This document shows, piece by piece, positions 1 to 9,874 of a stretch of 64,000 nt of DNA (positions within the stretch are counted from its first letter, which is position 1; each line of letters opens with the position of its first letter). The stretch spans positions 1 through 64,000 of the forward strand of contig CACOPQ010000006.1 in NCBI GenBank assembly GCA_902629125.1. The letters run 5' to 3'. The translations under genes were made by a program, and so were the position numbers. Source of the stretch: an uncultured Alphaproteobacteria bacterium (GTDB taxonomy: Bacteria > Pseudomonadota > Alphaproteobacteria > Thalassobaculales > Thalassobaculaceae). The notes beneath the pieces are model-generated. The model was not told the DNA's origin and did no database searches. It saw only the letters and a list, made by a program, of their open reading frames with translations.

Positions 1-2031
1 CAGCCATTTAATTTTATTCCGCAACCACTGCTCGCAAAAAAATTTGTTCGATATGTAGGTGAACCGATTTTACTTGTTTTAGCTAAATCAGTGTATGCGG
101 CACTTGATGCGGTTCAGTTAATTCAGATTGATTATGACGTCTTGCCATTTGTGTTGTCAGCTCAGGAGGCCCTAAAAGATGACAGTCCGATTGTAGCTGA
201 GGAGCTTGGAACAAATTCATGTCTAAATTGGCACTGTAGCAGTAACGAAAATATTGAAGTTATTTTTACCAAGGCAAAATATGTTGTTGAGCTCAATATA
301 AATAATAATCGTATGGTGAGTAACCCAATGGAGCCGCGAGGAGTGATTGCGTTCTGGGATCATAACATTAAAAAATACACCATCTATGCCTCTAGTCAGA
401 ACATTCACGTAATGCGAGATACGGTCGCTAATATGCTAAATGTTGACCATAATTCCGTTCGTTTTAAAGCGTTTGACGTTGGCGGCGGGTTTGGGTCAAA
501 GAATTTTTGTTACCCTGAGTATGCACTTGTTGCATGGGCTTCAAAAAAGCTTAATAAACCAGTACGGTGGACGGCCACCCGGAGTGAACTTTTTATTAGC
601 GATCACCAAGCTCGAGACCATAATTCTTCTTCGCGTTTGGCAATAGCGGCTGATGGAAAGTTTATTGCTTTAGAGATAAATAGCGTTGCAAACCTCGGTG
701 CTTATATGGTTGGCTCGTCGGGCGGTGTGCAAGTTGTTCAATATGCTAATTTACCCGGCACCGTCTACAAGATCCCTAGTATTTGTCTTAATATCTCGGC
801 TGTATTTACAAACAAAACACCGACAGGTGTCTTTAGAGGTCCAGGCTACGCTGAGACGAATTTGATTTTAGAGCGCCTTATAGATGCAGCAGCACAGAAA
901 TACAATTTGGATAGATTGGAACTTAGGAGAAAAAACTTTATTGATAAAGGAGATATCCCGTTTACTGATGTTCTCGGGGGATCGGTTGATAGCGGTGACT
1001 TTCCCGGGATCTTTGAGCAATTAATGACCCGCATAGATTTAGCAGGATTTGAGCAACGGAAAATTAATAGTAAGGAGAGAGGGTTTTTAAGAGGGCTAGG
1101 TGTGGCTTGTTTTATCAAAGGAACAGGTGGTGCTCCAAAAGAGAACGTAGAAATTCGATTTACCTCTGACTCTCGAATTGACCTTATAACGGGAACACAA
1201 TCTATAGGACAGGGCCACGAAACAACATTTCCTCAGATCTTAGCCAAATGCTTTGGAGTTTCCGGCGACGTTATCAATTTAAAGCAGGCAGATACAGATT
1301 TAATTGAAACGGGCGGGGGACATGGAAGTTCGCGCGCAACTTACATGGGAGGGAACGCCCTTCATTATGCTGCTGCCGAGGTGATTAAAAAGGGAAAGCA
1401 ATTAGCTGCTAATGTTTTAGAGGTGGCTGTACAGGATATCTTATTTGAGAATGGAAGGTTCATCGTAGATGGGACCGATCGCGAAGTCGGTTTATTTGAA
1501 TTAGCAGCTTTAGCTGAAAAAAATGGCTCTTCTTTGAACACATACAACCTTTGGGAAAGACAGGCTATGACATTTCCAAATGGCGTTCACGCGGCCGAAC
1601 TGGAAGTGGATAGCGAAACCGGAAAAGTAAAGTTGAATAGATACTTAGTTGTTGATGATTATGGTGTAATCATTAATCCTTTGTTAGTAGAAGGACAAGT
1701 TCATGGTGCTGTCACAAATGGAATTGGACAAGCACTACTAGAGGGGGTGATGTTTGATCCAGAATCCGGGCAAACCTTGACTGGTTCTTTTATGGACTAT
1801 TCTGTAGCAAGAGCCGCCGACTTATTAGATTATCACATTGAATTTAAGAGTACTGCGTGCACAACAAATCCTTTAGGAGTAAAAGGTTGTGGTGAAGGTG
1901 GTACGGTTGCCGCAACGCCAGCTGTTATAAATGGCGTGGTTGATGCACTATCTGAATACGGCGTTTCTCATTTGGATGGGCCGGTGACATCGTCGAAGAT
2001 CTGGAAACTGATAAGCGCTGAACGGAGATAG
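1..2031 (+). CDS. Xanthine dehydrogenase/CO dehydrogenase large-subunit family molybdopterin-binding protein (5' truncated by window edge)
   Basis: Open frame continues upstream of the listed ATG to base 1 (QPFNFIPQPLLAKKFVRYVGEPILLVLAKSVYAAL...). Contains GGGFGSK, TGVFRGPGYAE and GVKGCGEGG motifs of the XDH/CoxL family. Confidence 0.9.
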   Translation, partial: QPFNFIPQPLLAKKFVRYVGEPILLVLAKSVYAALDAVQLIQIDYDVLPFVLSAQEALKDDSPIVAEELGTNSCLNWHCSSNENIEVIFTKAKYVVELNINNNRMVSNPMEPRGVIAFWDHNIKKYTIYASSQNIHVMRDTVANMLNVDHNSVRFKAFDVGGGFGSKNFCYPEYALVAWASKKLNKPVRWTATRSELFISDHQARDHNSSSRLAIAADGKFIALEINSVANLGAYMVGSSGGVQVVQYANLPGTVYKIPSICLNISAVFTNKTPTGVFRGPGYAETNLILERLIDAAAQKYNLDRLELRRKNFIDKGDIPFTDVLGGSVDSGDFPGIFEQLMTRIDLAGFEQRKINSKERGFLRGLGVACFIKGTGGAPKENVEIRFTSDSRIDLITGTQSIGQGHETTFPQILAKCFGVSGDVINLKQADTDLIETGGGHGSSRATYMGGNALHYAAAEVIKKGKQLAANVLEVAVQDILFENGRFIVDGTDREVGLFELAALAEKNGSSLNTYNLWERQAMTFPNGVHAAELEVDSETGKVKLNRYLVVDDYGVIINPLLVEGQVHGAVTNGIGQALLEGVMFDPESGQTLTGSFMDYSVARAADLLDYHIEFKSTACTTNPLGVKGCGEGGTVAATPAVINGVVDALSEYGVSHLDGPVTSSKIWKLISAERR

Positions 2032-2091
2032 GTAGCTGGAAAACCTCTGCCTATGTAAGCGACGTATATTATAAAAATACGAGCAAAATTT

Positions 2092-3681
2092 TTATGCAGC
2101 TAAAATTAGATCTGCTGCCTTTTCACCAATCATTATGCTTGGGGCATTTGTGTTTCCTGATACCTGTGTCGGCATTATCGAAGCATCGGCTACCCTAAGC
2201 CCATCTATACCATGAACACGAAGTTGGTGATCCACAACAGCCATCTTATCAGTCCCCATTTTACAAGTACCGACAGGATGATAAGTAGTCTCACCAACTT
2301 CCTTCGCCCAGTCTAACAGTTCAGCATCGTTTACCTTATTGGGACCCGGTGAGGCTTCAGTTATTTGAAGACGTTCCATTATAGGGGCTGTCATGATTGA
2401 TCTGGTAATCCGTATAGCCTTTAATGTGACATCAATATCAATTTCTTTTGAAAGAAAGTTAAATTTTATGGTCGGCGGTTCGGTCATATTTTGTGAATTT
2501 ATATGGATCGATCCAGTACTTTCTGGCCGCATAGCATGCGCGTAACAAGTTACTCCTGAAGTTTTTGAGAGCTTGTAATTTGGCTCGTATAGAAGAGGAA
2601 CCCATCCTAGTAACGCATCTGGGGCCTCTAATCCTTCTCTGGTTTTAACAAAGGCACGCATTGGGGCAATTGGGTTCGCCATCAAGCCTTTATGTTGAAA
2701 TACAAAACGAAGGCCTTGCCATAATAAACCCAAACCTCTGGCTTTATCGTTATAAGTGACGCCTGGTTTACCGATGAGCCACCGTGTTCTAGGTGCATAA
2801 TGGTCTCGAAGATTTTCGCCAACGCCTTTTAACTCATGTTTAACCGTTATTCCTACCTTTTTTAAAAGGTCAGGGCATCCGATGCCGGAGAGTTCAAGAA
2901 GCTGCGGTGAATTAATTGTCCCTGCGCACAGTATAACTTCCCTGGAGGCATTTATCTGCCTAATTTTGTTTTTGTGATGAAATTCAACACCCGTGCATTT
3001 TTTCCCTTCAAGAATGAGTGATGACGTCTGAGCATCACTTAAAATAGTTAAATTTTTCCGATGTCTGATTGTATTTATATAACAATAGGCGGTGCTCATG
3101 CGACGGCCCTTAGAAATAGTCGCTTGGCTCATAGCAATACCTTCTTGATTTTCACCATTATAGTCAGAGTTTCTAGGAATCCCAACGTGCTGGGCAGCGC
3201 TCATTATTGTTTCATATAATAGGCCTGTCTCATCGGGATCAGTTACCCTTAATGGGCCGGAACGGCCTCTATATTTGTCATCACCGCCGTCATAGCTTTC
3301 CATACGTTTGAAGACGGGCAACACGTCCTCGTAGCTCCATCCCGTATTTCCAAGTTGTGCCCATGTGTTATAGTCATGTGACTGACCTCGAACAAAAACT
3401 AGTCCATTTATCGAACTCGAGCCTCCCAATGTTTTACCTCGTGGTACTGGCAGCGATCGGTTCTTGGTGCTTGGTTCGCCTTGAGATGAATAGCACCAAT
3501 TGTACTTGGGATTATTGATTAATTTCGCGTAACCAATCGGTATACTAGACCAAATATTTGGCCACGGACCTGCTTCCAGCAAAAGAACTTTGTTCGTCGG
3601 GTTCTCAGATAATCGATTTGCAAGAGCTGCCCCCGCTGAACCGGCTCCTACTATGACAAAGTCATAGGTTTCATCGTGCAT
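2092..3681 (-). CDS. GMC family oxidoreductase (choline/alcohol dehydrogenase-like)
   Basis: N-terminal FAD motif VIVGAGSAGAALANRLSE; GGSSSINGLVFVRG; C-terminal YHPVGTCKMG and GNTNAPSIMIGEKAAD. Confidence 0.93.
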   Translation of the reverse strand: MHDETYDFVIVGAGSAGAALANRLSENPTNKVLLLEAGPWPNIWSSIPIGYAKLINNPKYNWCYSSQGEPSTKNRSLPVPRGKTLGGSSSINGLVFVRGQSHDYNTWAQLGNTGWSYEDVLPVFKRMESYDGGDDKYRGRSGPLRVTDPDETGLLYETIMSAAQHVGIPRNSDYNGENQEGIAMSQATISKGRRMSTAYCYINTIRHRKNLTILSDAQTSSLILEGKKCTGVEFHHKNKIRQINASREVILCAGTINSPQLLELSGIGCPDLLKKVGITVKHELKGVGENLRDHYAPRTRWLIGKPGVTYNDKARGLGLLWQGLRFVFQHKGLMANPIAPMRAFVKTREGLEAPDALLGWVPLLYEPNYKLSKTSGVTCYAHAMRPESTGSIHINSQNMTEPPTIKFNFLSKEIDIDVTLKAIRITRSIMTAPIMERLQITEASPGPNKVNDAELLDWAKEVGETTYHPVGTCKMGTDKMAVVDHQLRVHGIDGLRVADASIMPTQVSGNTNAPSIMIGEKAADLILAA

Positions 3682-3715
3682 TATAGTATATCCTTATCAC
3701 AATCGAAGGTAGTCC

Positions 3716-3736
3716 GGTTAACCAGACTTAAGTCTG
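3716..3736. promoter_or_regulatory. Adjacent palindromes GGTTAACC and CAGACTTAAGTCTG upstream of the GMC gene
   Basis: CAGACTTAAGTCTG (3723-3736) is a perfect 14-bp palindrome; GGTTAACC (3716-3723) abuts it; both lie 35-55 nt upstream of the GMC start codon. Confidence 0.4.
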
Positions 3737-3799
3737 CCCTTCTTCCACTAGAAGTTATAATTCTAATATTTTTTAAGGAAATAAAAAAGCGAGTAATCT

Positions 3800-4927
3800 T
3801 TACTCTATCATTGGGCCATCTTTAATTGAAAGTTCTCGCGGTCCATCGGCTGTTTCGACAATCAACACTGTGCCTGCACCCCAGTGGTCCCTATGTATCA
3901 TACCTATTGCAACATTCGTTTTGAAATCGGGAGACCAAGCAGCTGAAGTTACTTTTCCCACAAAAATATTGTCTTTACGAATATCCCAGCTATCTCGGCA
4001 AGGGGTAAGTGGCTTTCCAAGGATTTCGAGGAATCGTATTTGTCGCCAAGGGCCATTGGCGATTTCTTCAAGAAGGGGTTCCCTTCCAACACATTTAATA
4101 GCTTTTTTGGTGTCGCAAAATTTCGAAAGACCACATTGATGTGGGGTGTGATCATTTGTCATATCATTGCCATATGATAAAAGCCCGGCTTCTATTCTTT
4201 CAATAAGATTAGGGCAACCTGCTTTTACATCCATATTTGCCCCGGCCTCAAAAAGAGTGTCCCAGATAGATACGCCTAATTTTGAGTCTTCCACATAGAT
4301 TTCAAAGCCACCTTGTTTTGAATAACCGGAGCGTGCAATCAGTAAGTCGAGTGAATTGAAATTAAAGCGTTTAAAGTTGAAAAAGGGTAAATCTCTTATC
4401 TCATCGCCAATTATTTGAGCCATCAAATCTTCTGCCTTTGGCCCTTGTATGCCAAGCGGTGAAACATCGGGTTCTCTAACTTTCACATTCAGTTTTAACC
4501 CATAGGCAAGTCCTTTTATCCAATAAAGTAAGTCTGAGTCGGCGATTGAAAACCAATATCTGTCTTCCTCCAATTTTAGTAGGACGGGGTCATTCAGCAT
4601 CCCTCCGTTTTCATCAACCATCGGGACATAATAACATTTCCCAATCTTTAGATTTGATAGATCTCTGGGAGTAAGCATTTGCACAAGCCACCCGGCGTCA
4701 GGCCCAGTTACCTCTATCTGACGTTCGCAGGCCACATCCCAGACTTGAACAGCATTTTTAAGATGCACGTAATCTGCTTCAAGAGATTCAAAACTTGTCG
4801 GGAGGAGCATATGATTATAGACGGTATAACTTGATACTCCGGCTTCTTCCACTCGCTTGGTAAAGGGGGTGCTTCTCAAGCGAGGGGATAGTCCAATTGG
4901 TGGAGATTGAATCATCTTTTTTGCCAA
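3800..4927 (-). CDS. dmdA: Aminomethyltransferase-family protein, DMSP demethylase (DmdA)-like
   Basis: GcvT fold; matches remembered DmdA sequence over RSTPFTKRVEEAGVSSYTVYNHMLLP, VQVWDVACERQIEVTG, RDLSNLKIGKCYYVPMVDENGGMLNDPV, ARSGYSKQGGFEIYVEDSK, GCPNLIERIEAGLLSYGND. Confidence 0.72.
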   Translation of the reverse strand: MAKKMIQSPPIGLSPRLRSTPFTKRVEEAGVSSYTVYNHMLLPTSFESLEADYVHLKNAVQVWDVACERQIEVTGPDAGWLVQMLTPRDLSNLKIGKCYYVPMVDENGGMLNDPVLLKLEEDRYWFSIADSDLLYWIKGLAYGLKLNVKVREPDVSPLGIQGPKAEDLMAQIIGDEIRDLPFFNFKRFNFNSLDLLIARSGYSKQGGFEIYVEDSKLGVSIWDTLFEAGANMDVKAGCPNLIERIEAGLLSYGNDMTNDHTPHQCGLSKFCDTKKAIKCVGREPLLEEIANGPWRQIRFLEILGKPLTPCRDSWDIRKDNIFVGKVTSAAWSPDFKTNVAIGMIHRDHWGAGTVLIVETADGPRELSIKDGPMIE

Positions 4928-5106
4928 TTATCTATCATAAAATAATTAGAGAGTTTTGAAGTCAAAAAGCGATCAGATCTTCTTTTTTTGCGACGTAAAA
5001 GGCGTAAATAGGATAGTTTTAGAAGATGACTGGGTTAATCTAGCTTTTTTTGAACAACTTCTTTGACAAAATGTTTGCAGATTAAGGTTGCCGTGGCTTT
5101 TAAATT

Positions 5107-7155
5107 TTAAAAGACAAAGTTATCTAAAGTTAATCCCTGTATTCCGTTGGTGATATCTGTTGTAACAGTCCCCATTAGGTTTATCTCTGCTGTTGTTATA
5201 TTTGCTGTTTGGTCGTTCGAAATTCCATAGATGAATTGAGTTGTATCATCATCGGCAGCCCCTAAAAGCAAAATAGCGTTGGCGCCAGTAGCAATGTCGA
5301 TGGCATCCAGCAATCCATTCGTATCGGAAAGTGCAGTTGAGATGTCGGCAGCCGTATCGATTTGTGTCTTTGTACTTACTTCGGCGATATAGAGCTGACC
5401 ATTTTGAAGATTGATTGGTGTTGCATGGTCAGCTAGTGTTGCTTCGTTAGCAAGTGAGATCTCTATTTTGGAAGAACTATTAATTGATAAGTTATTAATT
5501 GATCCATTATTGAAACAGGTGGAAAAATCATACTTATCAGCTGATTGAAATGTGGCAATTGTATCAGAACCATTTAAAGAAGAGGTCACCCCATTAAAAA
5601 CAATTGTATCTATACCACTGCCTAATGTGATGTTATCGTTTCCCGCAAGGCCATTTATCGTGTCATTACCATTTCCTGAAATAATTTGATCATCCGAGCT
5701 TGTCCCATCTAGAGTTTCGTCGGAATCGTTACCCGTGATGGCAAAAGAAAAATTACTCGTGGATAGCCCCCGTATTCCGTCGGTTATGTCGGTCGTGATA
5801 GTAGCCAGCAGTGCTACCTCGTCCACGACAATAGCTGCTGTGCTATTATTATTCAGTCCATACAAATACTGCGTAGTATCGTCATCGGCACCGCCTACAA
5901 GCAATATGGCATCGGCATCAGCTGCAACAGTAATGGCATCCATTACACCGCCGGTAGCTGTGAAAGCAGTCACGATATCTGCGGCTGTGTCTATGTCTGC
6001 TTTATTTGCTACCTCGGCTATGTAAACTTTCTCATCGGTTAAATTAATAGCAGTAGTTTGATCAGCCAAAGCGTTTACCGAAGCGATACTTATACCCCCG
6101 CTCAGCAGGTTACTTATAGCACCTGCATTTAGGGCAGCATTGAAATTATGCACATCATTACTTTGAAAGGTCGTTACAGTGTCGCTGCCATTCAAATTCG
6201 ATGTGTGCCCGCTATATATCAACGTGTCGCCACTGGAGTTTGAGAGATTAATGGTATCATCCCCGGCACCGGCGGTAATTAAGTCAGTGCCCGTGCCAGC
6301 AGCAATTACGTCGTCGCCTGCTCCACCGAAAAGTTTGTTGCTTCCACTATTACCCGTAAGGGTGTCGTTTCCATTATCGCCGTATAATTGGTCATTGCCG
6401 GAACCGGCTGTGAGCGTATCGTTACCATTATTGCCTCTGATAACGTCATTGCCACCAGCGCCCTGGATTGTATCGTCACCACTGCTTCCCGTCAGTGTTT
6501 CGGCAAACGACGTGCCCACAATTGTTGCGGTATTTCCTTCTGGTATAGTATAAACTTCGTCTGGTCGACGTTTTTCGTTTCTTCCAAAATATTCGTAGTG
6601 TTCAAACGCTGTGAACGAAGAAGCGCCGACGTCCGGGTATAATTCTAAATACAGATTTGTGTTAAAATTCTCAGATGGGTCTCTACGTTCTTTGTGACCG
6701 AAAGTTATAAAATGCTCGAATGCTGAGAACAAATTAGCATTCACAGCAGCGGCCACATCAGGGTTGTTTGATAAATAGAAGTTGATATCAAAATCTGCAG
6801 TAGGGGATCTAGCTTCAGTGTTTCCAAATAGCCAAAAATGCTCTAATGGATTTGTCGAACCATTTGCAACATCAAGATTATTTTCAAGATAATAACTCGT
6901 ATCAAAAAACGGACTAGGATTACGAAGCTCTTGAACACCAAATTCTACATAATGCTGAAGTGGGTTTATGGTTCCATCTTCTCTCAAATCAGTATTAAAA
7001 TTTGTATAAAAACCACTAGAGAAAAATTTATTTGGGTCTCTGTTCTCGCGCCAGCCTATATCCATATAATGCTGGAACGGATCGATCCCGGCGGCTCCGA
7101 TATCTGGGTTTTGCGCCAGATAATACGCTTCATCAAAAAGTTTCCGTACAGTCAT
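5107..7155 (-). CDS. RTX-type calcium-binding repeat protein with N-terminal ~35-aa repeats and duplicated C-terminal domain
   Basis: Five N-terminal repeats (YYLAQNPDIGAAGIDPFQHYMDIGWRENRDP type), GGNDVIRGNNGNDTL-type nonapeptides, and two similar ~165-aa C-terminal segments. Confidence 0.85.
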   Translation of the reverse strand: MTVRKLFDEAYYLAQNPDIGAAGIDPFQHYMDIGWRENRDPNKFFSSGFYTNFNTDLREDGTINPLQHYVEFGVQELRNPSPFFDTSYYLENNLDVANGSTNPLEHFWLFGNTEARSPTADFDINFYLSNNPDVAAAVNANLFSAFEHFITFGHKERRDPSENFNTNLYLELYPDVGASSFTAFEHYEYFGRNEKRRPDEVYTIPEGNTATIVGTSFAETLTGSSGDDTIQGAGGNDVIRGNNGNDTLTAGSGNDQLYGDNGNDTLTGNSGSNKLFGGAGDDVIAAGTGTDLITAGAGDDTINLSNSSGDTLIYSGHTSNLNGSDTVTTFQSNDVHNFNAALNAGAISNLLSGGISIASVNALADQTTAINLTDEKVYIAEVANKADIDTAADIVTAFTATGGVMDAITVAADADAILLVGGADDDTTQYLYGLNNNSTAAIVVDEVALLATITTDITDGIRGLSTSNFSFAITGNDSDETLDGTSSDDQIISGNGNDTINGLAGNDNITLGSGIDTIVFNGVTSSLNGSDTIATFQSADKYDFSTCFNNGSINNLSINSSSKIEISLANEATLADHATPINLQNGQLYIAEVSTKTQIDTAADISTALSDTNGLLDAIDIATGANAILLLGAADDDTTQFIYGISNDQTANITTAEINLMGTVTTDITNGIQGLTLDNFVF

Positions 7156-7323
7156 TTTAAGGTCATTCGTTTAATTGCGTTAACTCACTCGAATTATGCA
7201 ATTTGCAGGCCAGTTTAATAACGTGCAACTAGAAAAATCCAAAACGATTTTCAAGGACTTTCGCAAAAAAAGCGTTCTGAAGAGCGATTTAGCAAGTTTG
7301 AATTTAAGATTGCTCCCCGGTTT

Positions 7324-8955
7324 TTAGGCAGCCTCTTCAAGGCTGGATGCGGCTTTTAGTATCATCTCTGCGCATTTTTCACCGATCATGATTGACGGCG
7401 CGTTAGTGTTGCCAGAGGTGAGGGTGGGCATGATTGAGGCATCTGCTATCCGCAAGCCATTAATACCATGTACCTTAAGCTGTTCATCTACCACGGCGAG
7501 ATTATCGGTTCCCATCTTGCAGGTGCCGACCGGGTGATAAGTTGTTTCTGCATTATTTTTTATCCAATCAACCATGTCGTCATCACTCTGACATTCCGGT
7601 CCTGGTCCTATTTCCTCTCCTACCACTTCAGCTAATGGCGACGTTGAAAATAATTCTCTAGCTTTTCGCATTGCAGCTACAGTGCCCTCACGGTCGTAGG
7701 AAGCCGACATGAAATTAAAGCGAATTGCAGGCGGCACAATCGGGTCAGCGGACTGGACGTGGATATCACCTAGGCTCTCTGATCGCAGTACATTTATATT
7801 AAGTGTTACGCCCCGCTGCTTCGAGATTTGTAGTTGTCCGTCTACTGCCTCATAAAGAAATGGTGTCATGGCTATTGCTGCATCGGGAGATGCCAACCCG
7901 TCACGTGTTTTAAAGTACATTCTGATAGGTGCAGCACACATAGCAAAAAAGCCTTTCCCCGTAGTTGCATATTTAATAGCTTCAGCTGCTAGTCTCCACC
8001 CGCGTGCATTATCATTAAACGTCGCCCCTTTTTCCGTAATGGTGAACCGCATTCTGGGCGAATAATGATCCCTTAGGTTTCGTCCTACGCCGGGTAATTC
8101 GTGTTTTACATCTATACTGAACTTGTTGAGGATTTCGGGATCGCCGATGCCTGATAACTCTAAAAGCTTTGGTGAATTAATAGAACCAGTGCTCACAATC
8201 ACTTCACGCCTAGCGATAGCTTCATGTTTTATGCCCTTTGCCGAATATTTTACGCCATGGCATGTTTTATCTTTTATAATAAGCGTTTCAGCCATTGCGC
8301 CAGACACGATTGTTAGATTTGGTCGATCGCGAGCGGGGTCTAGGTGGCAGTAGGCTGTGCTCTGTCTCCTGCCCTTATTTATTGTAACCTGTGTTATGCC
8401 GATACCTTCTTGCGATGCTCCATTATAATCTTTTGTATATGGGATTCCAATTTTCTCTGCAGCCGCTATCATTCTTTCATGAAGCGGACAAATATCTGGA
8501 GCTTCGTCGGTTACTCGTAAAATTCCGTCACGTCCCCTGGTTTCATCTGAACCTCCATCGTATGACTCCATCTTTTTAAAGATTGGAAGTACATCGGAAT
8601 AACTCCATCCTCGATTGCCCAATTGCGCCCAGTGATCGTAGTCTTGAGGTTGCCCGCGAACGAAGACCATCCCATTGATAGAGCTAGATCCACCAAGCAT
8701 TTTTCCACGCGGAATAGGAATTCTCCTCCCGCCACTACCCTCATCAGGTTCTGATGAAAAACACCAATTAACAGCGGGTTTATTAATCAATTTTGCCATT
8801 CCGATCGGTACTCGAGACCAAAAATAGTCTGATCCTTCAGTGCCTGCTTCCAAACACAATACTTTATACTCGCCAGATTCTGTTAGCCGATTAGCAAGAA
8901 CTGCCCCGGCGGATCCAGCGCCGACAACAATATAATCATACTCTGTTTTGGTCAT
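7324..8955 (-). CDS. GMC family oxidoreductase (second copy)
   Basis: YIVVGAGSAGAVLANRLTE, GGSSSINGMVFVRGQPQDYDHW, TTYHPVGTCKMGTDNLAVVD. Confidence 0.93.
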   Translation of the reverse strand: MTKTEYDYIVVGAGSAGAVLANRLTESGEYKVLCLEAGTEGSDYFWSRVPIGMAKLINKPAVNWCFSSEPDEGSGGRRIPIPRGKMLGGSSSINGMVFVRGQPQDYDHWAQLGNRGWSYSDVLPIFKKMESYDGGSDETRGRDGILRVTDEAPDICPLHERMIAAAEKIGIPYTKDYNGASQEGIGITQVTINKGRRQSTAYCHLDPARDRPNLTIVSGAMAETLIIKDKTCHGVKYSAKGIKHEAIARREVIVSTGSINSPKLLELSGIGDPEILNKFSIDVKHELPGVGRNLRDHYSPRMRFTITEKGATFNDNARGWRLAAEAIKYATTGKGFFAMCAAPIRMYFKTRDGLASPDAAIAMTPFLYEAVDGQLQISKQRGVTLNINVLRSESLGDIHVQSADPIVPPAIRFNFMSASYDREGTVAAMRKARELFSTSPLAEVVGEEIGPGPECQSDDDMVDWIKNNAETTYHPVGTCKMGTDNLAVVDEQLKVHGINGLRIADASIMPTLTSGNTNAPSIMIGEKCAEMILKAASSLEEAA

Positions 8956-9139
8956 TTTTTTTCCTTTTATCTATCTGCCCATACGATCCCGCGTTAACCT
9001 GATTTTAAATATTAATAAAAACTCAATGACTACATATACTTCTATTATTACTATAAAACGACTTAGTTGTTTTAAAAGGAAGGTTTTATAGCGTGTCTTC
9101 AATCATCACCGAGCTGATGGGAGAAATTGTGAGGCGAAA

Positions 9140-9856
9140 ATGGCACCAGAAATAATTAAAGCTCTAACATTCGATACCGGAGGAACAATTTTAGATTGGC
9201 ATACGGGGTTTTCAAGAATTCTTAAGCAAATTGGTGAAAAATACGGTTTGGAGAAAAATTGGGCTTATATTGCCAATCAACTAAGGAAAAGGTCGCTAGA
9301 AAAGATCATCAATCTAGGGGAATATGAGCCTCCAACAATAAATTTCGATGGTGCTCATGCATTAGTTCTTGACGAGCTTTGTCGGGAAAATGGATTGGAG
9401 ATGTTCTCGTCCGATGACCGAAGAGAAATCGCCTGGAAAGCGCCGCATTCATTCGATACTTGGGACGATTTTCCGCAGTCATTTTCTAGGTTAAAACAAA
9501 GATATCTATGCTGCTCTTTTACGATATTAAGCTTTAGAATTATAATGGATACCGCTAGAAAAAATCAGATTGCGTGGGATGCGGTTTTTTCCTGTGAAGC
9601 AATAGGAAAATATAAAACGCTTTCTGCTCCGTATGAGACGGTTGCCAAATGGTTAAATTTGAATCCGGATGAAATATGCATGGTCGCTTGTCATAACTTT
9701 GATTTGAATGCGGCCAAGAAAGTTGGGTTCAAAACGGCCTTTGTAAGAAGACCAAGCGAATGGGGTGTTGCTGGACCCCCTGACCCGATCCCAAGTCCCG
9801 ATCATGATATAATAGTTGATACCTTTCCGCAGCTAGCAGAAAAACTTGGCGTTTAG
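9140..9856 (+). CDS. HAD-superfamily hydrolase, haloacid dehalogenase type II-like
   Basis: LTFDTGGTILDW motif I, YKT lysine region, VACHNFDLNAAKKVGFKTAFV motif IV. Confidence 0.78.
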   Translation: MAPEIIKALTFDTGGTILDWHTGFSRILKQIGEKYGLEKNWAYIANQLRKRSLEKIINLGEYEPPTINFDGAHALVLDELCRENGLEMFSSDDRREIAWKAPHSFDTWDDFPQSFSRLKQRYLCCSFTILSFRIIMDTARKNQIAWDAVFSCEAIGKYKTLSAPYETVAKWLNLNPDEICMVACHNFDLNAAKKVGFKTAFVRRPSEWGVAGPPDPIPSPDHDIIVDTFPQLAEKLGV

Positions 9857-9874
9857 CGAGTCTTACGAAAAACG

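Noticed and set aside
5735-6642. Long plus-strand ORFs (96, 124 and 84 aa) opposite the RTX gene
   Set aside because: They are antisense to GGxGxD repeats and the duplicated domain; Pro/Ser/Leu-rich translations are a by-product of repeat codon bias.
9093-9155. GTG-start 20-aa ORF (MSSIITELMGEIVRRKWHQK) overlapping the HAD gene start
   Set aside because: Short, no clear RBS, no leader-peptide features or attenuator hairpin found.
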